Below, one piece after another: positions 26,602-35,169 of a stretch of DNA of 64,000 nt (position 1 is the stretch's first letter; each line of letters starts with the position of its first letter). The notes beneath the pieces are model-generated. The model had not been told where the DNA came from. It did not search any database and saw only the letters and a program-made list of their open reading frames with translations. A program made the translations under genes and the position numbers. The stretch is from positions 25,169 through 89,168 of the forward strand of contig CAZXLH010000003.1 of the NCBI GenBank assembly GCA_964641455.1, given 5' to 3'. This DNA is from DTU015 sp964641455. Lineage in GTDB: Bacteria > Bacillota > Sulfobacillia > Fermentithermobacillales > Fermentithermobacillaceae.

Positions 26602-26672
26602 ATAACCTGAAAAGTATTTCCGGAATACCCTGGTTTCCAAAACCAGCTGCCTTGACGGAGGGGCCGGTATGA
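26598..26672 (+). CDS. Putative 24-residue micro-ORF between potB and potC
   Basis: The ORF starts with an ATG overlapping the potB stop (ATGA) and its TGA overlaps the potC ATG (ATGA), so it fills the potB-potC gap exactly. The peptide begins MNNLKSISGIPWFPKP. It contains the potC ribosome site (GGAGGGG) near its end. It may act as a coupling leader rather than a functional protein. It could also be chance. Confidence 0.35.
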   Translation: MNNLKSISGIPWFPKPAALTEGPV

Positions 26673-27511
26673 AGAACCGGACAAAGATCCCCAACATCTA
26701 TCTTGGCTTGATACTCGTCATAATGTATATACCTATTTTGCTGGTAATCATATACTCCTTCAATCAAAGCAAGATCAGTTCGGTATGGGGTGGATTTTCC
26801 CTGAAATGGTATGAGGAGTTATTCAGGGATAAGGACTTGCTTGAGGCTATGGTAAACAGCCTTGTTCTGGCGGCCATAAGCAGCATTTTGGCTGCCATAA
26901 TCGGAACTTTGGCAGCAATAGGTATGCCAAAGGCTAAACTGATCAGCAAGAGTGTTATCGAATATATTTCCACGTTGCCAATCATGATCCCAGAGATTGT
27001 CCTGGGCATGGTTTTCCTGGTATTTTTCTCACTGCTCAGATTGCCCTTTGGCATGATTACTCTTACCATCGCCCATACATCGTTTTGCATTCCCTATGTT
27101 TATATGCTGGTAAAAGCAAGGTTAGTGGGTATTGACAAAAGTTATGCAGAAGCCGCTAAAGATCTTGGAGCCAATGAATGGAACGTATTTTTCGATATTA
27201 CACTGCCGCTCATCCTGCCGGCCATTGTCTCAGGCATGCTTCTTTCTTTTGCCATGAGCCTGGATGATGTTGTCATTAGTGTTTTCGTAACCGGCGTACA
27301 TACGAATACACTTCCACTGAAAATATACACCCAGCTCAAAACCGGGGTAACACCCAAAATCAACGCACTGTGTACAATCATGTTCGGGGCAACTTTGCTT
27401 GTGCTGTTGCTGGCCTCATGGGCCAGCAAACAAACTTCAAAAAGAACCAACAGGAGGGGAAAACATGAAGAGAGTCCTGAGAACCGCTTTGGTATTGGCG
27501 TTGTTCGGTAG
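26669..27511 (+). CDS. potC: Spermidine/putrescine ABC transporter permease
   Basis: A 280-residue permease with about six TM helices and the EAA loop at AEAAKDLGANEWNVFFDI. The SD GGAGGGG precedes the ATG. Its 3' end overlaps potD by 47 nt in a different frame, giving a basic tail (KQTSKRTNRRGKHEE). It pairs with PotB to form the polyamine channel. Confidence 0.92.
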   Translation: MKNRTKIPNIYLGLILVIMYIPILLVIIYSFNQSKISSVWGGFSLKWYEELFRDKDLLEAMVNSLVLAAISSILAAIIGTLAAIGMPKAKLISKSVIEYISTLPIMIPEIVLGMVFLVFFSLLRLPFGMITLTIAHTSFCIPYVYMLVKARLVGIDKSYAEAAKDLGANEWNVFFDITLPLILPAIVSGMLLSFAMSLDDVVISVFVTGVHTNTLPLKIYTQLKTGVTPKINALCTIMFGATLLVLLLASWASKQTSKRTNRRGKHEESPENRFGIGVVR

Positions 27512-28526
27512 CATCTTTGCCGGCTGCAATCCTGAAAGTGCCAAGGGCAAAGAAACTAAGTTGAACCTGTTTACCTGGGAAGGAATGTTCCCCCAGGACG
27601 TGCTCGATGGATTCACCGCTGAAACAGGTATCGCAATCAACTACAGCAACTTCGACTACAACGAAACTATGCTTGCTAAACTTGAAGCAGCCAAAGGCGG
27701 GGATTATGACCTGGTTATCGCTGACGACTACATTCTCCAAACAGTCATCGACCGTGGCCTGGCGCAAAAACTTGATCGCTCAAAGATTCCGAACTTTGAA
27801 CATATTAACCCTGTATACCAAGGACAGTTCTATGATCCTGACGATGAATACACAGCGCCCTACGGTGCCGGCGTCCAGACCATCGTTTATGACCCCAACG
27901 AGGTTCAAATCGAGATCACCGGATACGCTGATCTTTGGAACGAATCTCTTAAAGATAATCTGGGAACTATCGCAAATTACCGTGTCATTATCGGCATGGC
28001 ACTTAAAGTCCTAGGCGAGAGTTATAATACTGAAGATTTGGACACTATCAAGGCTGCAGGCGAAAAACTGCTTGAAATTGCACCAAATATCCGCATAATC
28101 AAAGACGACAATCTTCAGGATGATCTTCTGTCAGGGGAAATCGGGGTTGCAGTGATGTACACATCCCAGGTAACAACAGCAGTGCTGGCCAATCCTGATT
28201 TGAAGATTGTTTTCCCTGAAGAAGGAATCGGATTTGGTATCATGGCCAACTTCATTCCGTCCAATGCGCCTAACCCGGATGCAGCCCATAAGTTCATTGA
28301 TTTCATCTTGCAGCCTGAAATATCTGCCCGGTGTTTTGAATACCTGGGATACTACTGCACCAACAAAGCGGCAGAAGACCTAATAAATCCGGATTTCAAA
28401 GATATGCTTACACTGCCTTCTGACCTGAGCGGCGATATGGAAATGATTCAAACCGTCGGAGCTGAAGCCGAAGAGATGCACGCAAAAATGTGGACCGAAT
28501 TCAAAGTTGCCTGCGGGCAATCATAA
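27465..28526 (+). CDS. potD: Spermidine/putrescine-binding lipoprotein
   Basis: A 353-residue extracellular solute-binding protein. The lipobox is at residues ~18-21 (IFAGC), so it is a membrane-anchored lipoprotein. The mature domain begins KLNLFTWEGMFPQDVLDGF, characteristic of PotD/PotF. ATG at 27465 is preceded by CAGGAGGGG. It delivers polyamines to PotBC. A strong hairpin lies 2 bp after the stop. Confidence 0.92.
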   Translation: MKRVLRTALVLALFGSIFAGCNPESAKGKETKLNLFTWEGMFPQDVLDGFTAETGIAINYSNFDYNETMLAKLEAAKGGDYDLVIADDYILQTVIDRGLAQKLDRSKIPNFEHINPVYQGQFYDPDDEYTAPYGAGVQTIVYDPNEVQIEITGYADLWNESLKDNLGTIANYRVIIGMALKVLGESYNTEDLDTIKAAGEKLLEIAPNIRIIKDDNLQDDLLSGEIGVAVMYTSQVTTAVLANPDLKIVFPEEGIGFGIMANFIPSNAPNPDAAHKFIDFILQPEISARCFEYLGYYCTNKAAEDLINPDFKDMLTLPSDLSGDMEMIQTVGAEAEEMHAKMWTEFKVACGQS

Positions 28527-28528
28527 TC

Positions 28529-28568
28529 AAGCTCGCGGCCCTGAGCATATGCTCGGGGCCGCGAGCTT
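28529..28568 (+). terminator. Strong GC-rich hairpin after potD
   Basis: A perfect 13-bp stem (AAGCTCGCGGCCC / complement) with an inner palindromic loop (GAGCATATGCTC). It begins 2 bp after the potD stop. There is no T-run, so it may be a terminator or a stability hairpin. Confidence 0.7.
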
Positions 28569-28665
28569 GCAAAAGCATATCCATGCAGGGATTGCTTAAC
28601 AAATAGCAAACCGCAACATTAGGACTTGTGAACTAAAAGAACCCATGCTAAAATTAGATGTCAGT

Positions 28666-28753
28666 GCCGGGGTGATGGAATTGGCAGTCATGCGCGACTC
28701 AAAATCGCGTGGGGTAACCCCCCGTGCGGGTTCGACTCCCGCCCTCGGCACCA
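28666..28753 (+). tRNA. tRNA-Leu (CAA)
   Basis: Class II tRNA with acceptor stem GCCGGGG / CCTCGGC, anticodon stem CGCGA/TCGCG, loop CTCAAAA with anticodon CAA, a variable arm (TGGGGTAACCCCC) and T-loop GTTCGACTC. CCA is encoded. Confidence 0.95.
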
Positions 28754-28777
28754 TTGTTTTGCAGGGAAATATCAATG

Positions 28778-28819
28778 GCGGCAATCATGCATAGTACGCA
28801 ACAAAGTGCGGATTGCCGC
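28778..28819 (+). terminator. Putative tRNA-Leu terminator
   Basis: Stem GCGGCAATC / GATTGCCGC (9 bp) with a 24-nt loop, followed by TATTTT, 25 bp after the tRNA. Confidence 0.55.
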
Positions 28820-28924
28820 TATTTTGCCGTTAACTTTCTTTTATGCTTACTTCTTATGTGACCGGGGTGGTTCACTCTGTTTGTTCTTGGATTCTTTCAC
28901 GGTTACTTCCGTTGAAACCACGTA

Positions 28925-28950
28925 AAGAAGCACCCTTTCGGGTGCTTCTT
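28925..28950. terminator. Hairpin with T-rich end, probable terminator
   Basis: Perfect 11-bp stem AAGAAGCACCC / GGGTGCTTCTT with a TTTC loop. It lies between tRNA-Leu and the convergent hydrolase gene and could work for either strand. A 15-bp direct repeat (TTAATGCTCCACATG, two copies) follows at 28952-28981. Confidence 0.65.
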
Positions 28951-29041
28951 CTTAATGCTCCACATGTTAATGCTCCACATGCTTCCTTAGGTGTTATGCC
29001 AGATACTTCTGCCAGATACTCCCCTTCCGAAACATTGCCCT

Positions 29042-31189
29042 TCAGATTTTCCCGTAAAGAATAGGCAGTTTAACACACGACGGGTAATCCTCGCCGTGAT
29101 AAATCTGCTGCGTAGCAATCACCGGTTTGGGATCAGTGAAAGGATCAATACCGGTATTCGTGTTCGGGAAACAAATCATATAGTCTGCCGAACTAATATC
29201 CACCCGGATTTTGTGGCCAGGCTCAAATACATAACCTGCAAAATGCAAATAAATATGGTATTTTTCAACCTTACCAGGGGTCAGCAGTGACGACGGCTCC
29301 TCCGGCCAGTTGCGAAACTCGGCGCGGATACAGTTCTTGGAAACCTGTCTGGCAACACCTTCTTCATCTACATCAGAAACGCAAACAAAGAAGTCAGTAT
29401 CTACTGCACTGGAAGAAGCATAAAACTCGGCAGAAAGGTTACCTGCCACTGCCACAGGTTCAGCAAGCACCGGAGAATCATATACAAGGCAATCCTGCCT
29501 GGAATGAAGCTCATTAAGAACTGTGGGTTCAAATGAACCTTCGCTACTGCCGGTGTTTTCCGGATCGTAAACATAAGAATCGAATCTGTGTCCTTTAGCA
29601 GGAGTTGTCACAAGGCAGCCATCGCCATGCATTGAATTTGCCTTTCCACCGCTATGGAAATACAGTTCAGTAACTATAGTTTCAGTGGGACTCCAATCAT
29701 CGGAATAATACCACTTATTCTCCCCTTTGCCACCAACGTAATAAGTCGCGCGAGGTTTCTTATCTTCTCCGTTGGGAATATTTTTCAGGTAGCGATCAAA
29801 CCACCGAATGGTTCTGGTATCGAAATCGTAATCTATGGCATTATCACCGTACTCGATGCTCCTGCAATCACGGAATGCATTAAGTTGATGAGGCCACGGC
29901 CCAATAATAATCCGGCGGCCGGGAGTGTCATAAGCCGTAAGGAACCGCCAGGTCTCCTGTACGCCCATTGCATCACCATCGTGCCATCCAGAGATAATCA
30001 ACATAGGAATCTTGACATTCTTGCCATGGAGAGTATTGTCGCACTGCTTCCAAAAATCATCGTAGTGGTAATGGCTGCCCCAAATTTCCCATATGCGAGA
30101 ACGCTTGCCAATAGTCTTAATGGGTATATCCTTAAGAGGGCGTATCTTGACAGCCTCTTCAGGAACAACTGTAACGCCGCCAAATACATCGTAGTTCACC
30201 CGGTTTGATACCGATTGTCCAAGCCCCCAGCACAGCGCAGGCCAAGAGCAAACTGCACCGCCCCGGCGTACTGTATCCATAAAAAACGGCGAGCCCACAT
30301 TAACCTCGCTGATTGCAGTTTTCAAGTTAGGGTGCCCGCTGGTAGCCGCGGCTGTGGTAGTGTAGCCTAGGTAGCTGGCTCCCCACATGCCAATATTGCC
30401 ATCTGACCATTCCTGAGAAACGATCCAATCGAACAAATCGTAGGCATCGTTCCGCTCGTAGTAGAAAGGCACCAGTTCGCCATCTGAATCCGAACGGCCG
30501 CGCACATCCTGGATCACAAACGCATACCCACGGTTAACCCAATGAGTACATCGGTACATATCCCGTGATTTACCATAGCAAGTACGGACTACAATAGCCG
30601 GAAACTTCTGCCCTGGCTTGCCGCCTTCAGGCAAGAATACTTCTGTAGCAAGTTTGACACCGTCGCGGGTAGGCACCATTTGGTTGCCCAGCGGGCGAAT
30701 ACCGTACTCGGCCTTGGAAAGCATAGGGTCCTGATATTTTGTAAGCGGTGTTACAGCTTCATAACCCTCCAAAATCAGCATCTCGCTGGAAATCCGCCCG
30801 GGCATGATAAAAGCAATTACCTTACCATCTAAAGTAACTACGTCCATCACCGGCGGTTCGCCTCGTTGTGCCCAAAGCTGAGATGTAGTTTGCTTGCCGT
30901 CAACAGGCCCGGTAAACGTTAAATAGCGGTTATAGCGCTTTCCGTTAGTAAGGGTCACCTTCTCTCCTTCCCACGCGGCATTGGCATAATCTGCAAGGTT
31001 CTCATATAGTTCTGCAAAATCGAACAGCGACTCTTTCATGTGCTTTTCAAATGGAATATATTTAAGCTGTACCCTTGTCTGAGGGTCAACAGCAGCCCAC
31101 TGCAACTCTTTTGAATCGAATGCAACTTTTCCTTCGTATACACCGGAACGGTAGTGAAAAAACGTTTTTCCTATAAGGTTATGATCCAT
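29042..31189 (-). CDS. CocE/NonD-family (X-Pro dipeptidyl-peptidase S15-type) serine hydrolase
   Basis: A ~715-residue alpha/beta hydrolase with nucleophile motif MWGASYLGYTT (G-x-S-Y-x-G), acid region ISGWHDGDAMG and histidine region GPWPHQLN. The C-terminal ~200 residues form the jelly-roll domain of the S15/CocE family. An N-terminal ~180-residue extension precedes the catalytic domain. ATG at 31189 with AGGAGG upstream is preferred over an earlier TTG. It follows oppF by 17 nt, so it likely cleaves imported peptides, perhaps proline-containing ones. Confidence 0.85.
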   Translation of the reverse strand: MDHNLIGKTFFHYRSGVYEGKVAFDSKELQWAAVDPQTRVQLKYIPFEKHMKESLFDFAELYENLADYANAAWEGEKVTLTNGKRYNRYLTFTGPVDGKQTTSQLWAQRGEPPVMDVVTLDGKVIAFIMPGRISSEMLILEGYEAVTPLTKYQDPMLSKAEYGIRPLGNQMVPTRDGVKLATEVFLPEGGKPGQKFPAIVVRTCYGKSRDMYRCTHWVNRGYAFVIQDVRGRSDSDGELVPFYYERNDAYDLFDWIVSQEWSDGNIGMWGASYLGYTTTAAATSGHPNLKTAISEVNVGSPFFMDTVRRGGAVCSWPALCWGLGQSVSNRVNYDVFGGVTVVPEEAVKIRPLKDIPIKTIGKRSRIWEIWGSHYHYDDFWKQCDNTLHGKNVKIPMLIISGWHDGDAMGVQETWRFLTAYDTPGRRIIIGPWPHQLNAFRDCRSIEYGDNAIDYDFDTRTIRWFDRYLKNIPNGEDKKPRATYYVGGKGENKWYYSDDWSPTETIVTELYFHSGGKANSMHGDGCLVTTPAKGHRFDSYVYDPENTGSSEGSFEPTVLNELHSRQDCLVYDSPVLAEPVAVAGNLSAEFYASSSAVDTDFFVCVSDVDEEGVARQVSKNCIRAEFRNWPEEPSSLLTPGKVEKYHIYLHFAGYVFEPGHKIRVDISSADYMICFPNTNTGIDPFTDPKPVIATQQIYHGEDYPSCVKLPILYGKI

Positions 31190-31205
31190 TGAACTCAACT
31201 ACCTC

Positions 31206-32168
31206 CTATTGCGACAGCTTTTCATGGTTCCAACATCGAATGGTATGTCCGTTGCCTAAATCAGTTATAGGCGGGCTGCAATCGTAGCATTTTTGCGTAG
31301 CATAGTTGCACCGATCAGCAAAACGGCAAGCATCCTCTGGATCTATGGGAGAAGTAATCTCACCTCGTAGCAGTATGCGGCCGGCCTCTTTGTCCAAACT
31401 CGGCACCGGAATAGCCGATAGCAGCGCCTGGGTATAGGGGTGGCGAGGGTTGGCAAACAATTCCCGAACCGGAGCCTTTTCCACCATTTGCCCTAAATAC
31501 ATAACCAGAATATTGTTTGAAATGTGCTTAACCACTGACAGGTCATGGGTAATGAACATGTACGTATAGCCAAACTTCTGCTGCAAACGCTTGAGCAAAT
31601 TGAGAATTTGCGCTTGAATTGACACGTCCAATGCCGACACCGGTTCGTCACAAACAATGAATTCCGGATCCAGCGCTAACGCACGAGCTATTCCAATTCG
31701 CTGGCGGCGTCCACCGTCAAGCTCATGAGGATAAGAGTTGACCAGACGGTCTGCCAGCCCCACAAGTTCCATAAGCTCATATACCCGGTTTTCAAGGCCC
31801 GTGTTGTCGGAATACACTTTGTGAATGATTAGGGGCTCTGCAATCGTATCGTACACCGTCTTGCGTGGGTTCAGCGAAGAAAACGGATCTTGGAAAATGA
31901 TCTGGACTCGTTTGCGATACTCTTTCAACTCATTGCCTTCAAGGTTAAGTATGTTTTCCCCATCGAAAAACACTTCTCCGTCTGTAGCATCGGTTAATCT
32001 GACCATAACCCTGCCCATAGTGCTTTTTCCACATCCGGATTCACCAACAACGCCAAGGGTTTCACCTTTGTCAATCGTAAAATTCACACCGTCCACCGCA
32101 TGGAGCAGGCCGCCAGGGGTTTCGAAATACTTCGTAAGGTTTCTTACCTCTATGTAGTGTTCAGACAT
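31206..32168 (-). CDS. Oligopeptide/dipeptide ABC transporter ATP-binding protein (OppF-type)
   Basis: A 320-residue ATPase with Walker A GESGCGKST, Walker B EFIVCDEPVSALD and the C-terminal oligopeptide/dipeptide transporter extension with cysteines (CRFADRCNYATQKCYDC). The signature is altered to HELDGGRRQRIGIARAL, with LDGGR in place of the usual SGGQ. It overlaps the OppD gene by 8 nt. Confidence 0.93.
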   Translation of the reverse strand: MSEHYIEVRNLTKYFETPGGLLHAVDGVNFTIDKGETLGVVGESGCGKSTMGRVMVRLTDATDGEVFFDGENILNLEGNELKEYRKRVQIIFQDPFSSLNPRKTVYDTIAEPLIIHKVYSDNTGLENRVYELMELVGLADRLVNSYPHELDGGRRQRIGIARALALDPEFIVCDEPVSALDVSIQAQILNLLKRLQQKFGYTYMFITHDLSVVKHISNNILVMYLGQMVEKAPVRELFANPRHPYTQALLSAIPVPSLDKEAGRILLRGEITSPIDPEDACRFADRCNYATQKCYDCSPPITDLGNGHTIRCWNHEKLSQ

Positions 32169-33195
32169 TATGATACCCCTTCCCTCTTGGCAATTCGGTG
32201 GTTCTTAGCTTGTTTTCATAAATCAAACAGCGCACACGATGCTCCTGGCCAGGCAGCGTGGTAATTGCCGGGACAATTTCACCGCATACGGGTTCGGCAT
32301 ATTTGCACCTGGGATGAAAAGGACAACCTGTAGGTAAATTAGTAGGCTCAGGCATAAGCCCTTCAATTTGCGCCAAAAACTCTACCTCCTCATCAATGTT
32401 CGGAATCGATCCAAACAATCCTACTGTGTAAGGATGAGAAGGGTTTAGATAGATATCTTCCAAGGTTCCACTCTCAATAATCTGGCCTGCATACATAATA
32501 GCGACCTTGTCACAAATCTCAGATACAATACCTAAATCATGGGTAATCATAATCATCGAGGTGCCCAGCCGGTCGCGGAGTTCCTTCATCATGTCCAACA
32601 CCTGTGCTTGAATAGTCACATCCAATGCAGTGGTAGGCTCGTCTGCAATCAGCAAACTTGGGTTACATGCCAGGGCAATGGCAATAACCACCCGTTGCTT
32701 CATACCACCTGAAAACTGATGTGGATACTCATATGCACGGTCTGCAGGAATCCGTACCAGTTCCAACATTTCAATTGCCTTATCAGTAGCTTCGCTATAT
32801 GAAAGAACCTGATGGTTAGCGATAACCTCTGCTATCTGGTCCACCACTGTCAGCACAGGATTAAGCGCAGTCATAGGATCCTGAAATATCATCGAAATCT
32901 CGCTTCCCCGGTACTTGCGGTACTCCTCTTCGGTCAAAGTAAGGAGATCAATGCCATTGTAGACGATCTTGCCTTGCACTATTTTTCCCGGCGGGCTATC
33001 TATGAGCCCCATTACAGAGAGAGCAGTTGTAGTCTTACCGGCCCCTGTCTCTCCGACCAACCCCAAAGTCTCCTTGCGATTTAGCGAAAGGTTCAGATGA
33101 TTAATTGCCTCTACTATTCCGTCACTGGTATGAAACTCAATAACCAGACCTTGAATGTCCAGAAGTTTTTCGTCATTTGATGTCTGCTCATTCAC
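32161..33195 (-). CDS. Oligopeptide/dipeptide ABC transporter ATP-binding protein (OppD-type)
   Basis: An ATPase of about 344 residues with Walker A GETGAGKTT, signature FSGGMKQRVVIAIAL, Walker B SLLIADEPTTALD and a C-terminal Cys-containing OppD extension (CPFHPRCKYAEPVC). GTG at 33195 is chosen since GGGAGG lies ~9 nt upstream; a TTG at 33201 is too close to it. It forms the heterodimeric motor with OppF. Confidence 0.92.
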   Translation of the reverse strand: MNEQTSNDEKLLDIQGLVIEFHTSDGIVEAINHLNLSLNRKETLGLVGETGAGKTTTALSVMGLIDSPPGKIVQGKIVYNGIDLLTLTEEEYRKYRGSEISMIFQDPMTALNPVLTVVDQIAEVIANHQVLSYSEATDKAIEMLELVRIPADRAYEYPHQFSGGMKQRVVIAIALACNPSLLIADEPTTALDVTIQAQVLDMMKELRDRLGTSMIMITHDLGIVSEICDKVAIMYAGQIIESGTLEDIYLNPSHPYTVGLFGSIPNIDEEVEFLAQIEGLMPEPTNLPTGCPFHPRCKYAEPVCGEIVPAITTLPGQEHRVRCLIYENKLRTTELPRGKGYHNV

Positions 33196-33210
33196 TGGCA
33201 AATCCCTCCC

Positions 33211-34110
33211 TTAATCTTTCATCCTCGGATCTAAAGCATCCCGAAGACCGTCGCCCACTAATGTCAAGGCTATAACGGTGATTACAATGGCAATACCGGG
33301 AAACGCGGTAATGTGCCATGAATCCCGAATAAATTCCCTTCCGCTTGAAAGCATGGCACCCCATTCGGGATCGGGAGGTTGAACACCGAGGCCTATGAAG
33401 CTCAGGCCACTGATTGTCATAATACCGCCTGGAATGCTCATCACAAAACTAGAGATAATAGGGCTGATAGCGTTAGGCAGAATATGATGCCATATGATCC
33501 GCAAATCGCTTGCACCCTGCACCCGAACTGCATCAACATACTCAAGATCCTTGATTTTTAGTACCTGAGCCCGCGTAAGCCTAGCCTTACCGGGTATGAA
33601 ACCAATGGCAATTGCAATAGTAAGATTCAACACCGTCGGCGGCATAATACTAACTAATGTAATCATCAGCAGCATAGGCGGAATGGCCATTAGAATATCC
33701 AGTCCACGCATAATCCAGGTATCTACTTTACCTCCGTAATAACCGGCTAAGGCTCCAAGAATCATGCCAATGACGCTTCCGAAAAAAACCGAAGTAATCC
33801 CGACAAACAGCGAGGTCCTTCCCCCCCAAATTATACGGGCAAACATATCACGGCCCAGCTCATCTGTGCCCAACAATGTACCTTCAGTAGGAAATTTACT
33901 CCGTTCGCCAATGTTAACGCTAATTACATCCTCCTCGTAATCAAAAAACAATGGCGCGCTTAGACAAGTCACAACAATTATTGCCAACATAACCATGCCA
34001 ATAACTGCAGTCGTGTTTTTTCGTAGGCGCATCCAGGCGTCGGCCCACAGGCTACGCTTTTTAACCTGTCTGGTTGTAGTCTTAGTCAAAGAAGTATTGA
34101 TCTGCATCAT
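33211..34110 (-). CDS. Oligopeptide/dipeptide ABC transporter permease (OppC-type)
   Basis: A 299-residue permease with an N-terminal cytosolic segment, a TM helix (TAVIGMVMLAIIVVTCL), an OppC_N-like domain and the BPD_transp_1 domain with EAA-like loop VDAVRVQGASDLRIIWHHILPN. Its start is adjacent to the OppB stop (34112). Confidence 0.92.
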   Translation of the reverse strand: MMQINTSLTKTTTRQVKKRSLWADAWMRLRKNTTAVIGMVMLAIIVVTCLSAPLFFDYEEDVISVNIGERSKFPTEGTLLGTDELGRDMFARIIWGGRTSLFVGITSVFFGSVIGMILGALAGYYGGKVDTWIMRGLDILMAIPPMLLMITLVSIMPPTVLNLTIAIAIGFIPGKARLTRAQVLKIKDLEYVDAVRVQGASDLRIIWHHILPNAISPIISSFVMSIPGGIMTISGLSFIGLGVQPPDPEWGAMLSSGREFIRDSWHITAFPGIAIVITVIALTLVGDGLRDALDPRMKD

Positions 34111-34111
34111 C

Positions 34112-35074
34112 CTACGCCTGAACCTCCTTCTGTTTTCTTGCCTTTGGCTTCACATACATGGATTTGATCCTGGGATCAACGGCTGCATAGGCAAGGTCTG
34201 TAAGAAGGTTGGCCAGAGCAATAATAACCGCAGCAATAATAACGCTTGCCATGATAGTAGGAATATCTTTCTGGCGAAGAGCGTCTACCATCATTTTACC
34301 TAAGCCATTGATGCCAAAAACCGTTTCAATAATTACCGACCCGCCTACACACCGGCCAATTGCCATGCCAATGGAAGTAACTATAGGCAGCAAGGCATTC
34401 TTTAACGCGTGCTTATGCAGAATCCGGCCATAGGCGATTCCTTTGGCGCGAGCGGTGCGAATATAGTCCTGCCGTATCACATCCAGCATGGAAGCGCGCA
34501 CCAGCCGGGAATTTGTGGTCCATCCAGCAACAGAAAGGCAGATGAGCGGCATGATACAAGCCTTAGCGCTCTCGAGCCCGTTTGACGGCAGCCAACGCAG
34601 TTTTACCGAAAACAAAAGGATCAACATTAGTCCCAGCCAAAAGCCAGGCATAGCAGCCAAAAGCAGAGTGACAACCCGCATCACGTTATCGAAAACAGAG
34701 TTTTGTTTTACCGCCAACAAGATACCCAAAGGAATTGCTATTATAAAGATCAAGAATATGGACCCAAACGAAAGCAACAGGGTATTTGGCAGGCGAATCT
34801 TTATCATTTCCGACACTGGCTGCTTGGTAGTGTAAGAAGTACCAAAGTCACCTTTAAGCACGTTACCCATGTATCGTAAGTACTGAACGATCATAGGGTC
34901 GTTGAGCCCCAGCTGTTCCCGCATCATTTCCAGCTCCTCCGGCTTGGCACCTACACCAAGAATCATCTGTGCAGGATCGCCTGGGCTTAAGGAGAGCAGG
35001 ACGAATACCAAAAGAGTGACCCCAATAAGAATAGGAATTATTTGCAGCAACCGATTTACAATGTACTTGCTCAT
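34112..35074 (-). CDS. Oligopeptide/dipeptide ABC transporter permease (OppB-type)
   Basis: A 320-residue permease with N-terminal helix IIPILIGVTLLVFVLLSL, the SPGDPAQMILG motif typical of OppB, and the EAA loop IRTARAKGIAYGRILHKHALKNA. ATG preceded by GGGGAG. A strong hairpin separates it from the binding protein gene upstream. Confidence 0.93.
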   Translation of the reverse strand: MSKYIVNRLLQIIPILIGVTLLVFVLLSLSPGDPAQMILGVGAKPEELEMMREQLGLNDPMIVQYLRYMGNVLKGDFGTSYTTKQPVSEMIKIRLPNTLLLSFGSIFLIFIIAIPLGILLAVKQNSVFDNVMRVVTLLLAAMPGFWLGLMLILLFSVKLRWLPSNGLESAKACIMPLICLSVAGWTTNSRLVRASMLDVIRQDYIRTARAKGIAYGRILHKHALKNALLPIVTSIGMAIGRCVGGSVIIETVFGINGLGKMMVDALRQKDIPTIMASVIIAAVIIALANLLTDLAYAAVDPRIKSMYVKPKARKQKEVQA

Positions 35075-35108
35075 GGTCTCTCCCCTATTTCGTTCTTCGT
35101 CGGTGAAT

Positions 35109-35136
35109 GGGCTGTCACAAGTACTTGTAACAGCCC
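35109..35136 (-). promoter_or_regulatory. 14-bp hairpin between binding-protein and permease genes
   Basis: GGGCTGTCACAAGT and ACTTGTAACAGCCC pair with one mismatch and almost no loop. It lies between the oppA-type stop (35170) and the OppB start (35074), a common place for a stem-loop that keeps binding-protein mRNA more abundant than permease mRNA. Confidence 0.6.
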
Positions 35137-35169
35137 GTCCACTACAAACAAAGAAATATCTCTACAGCA

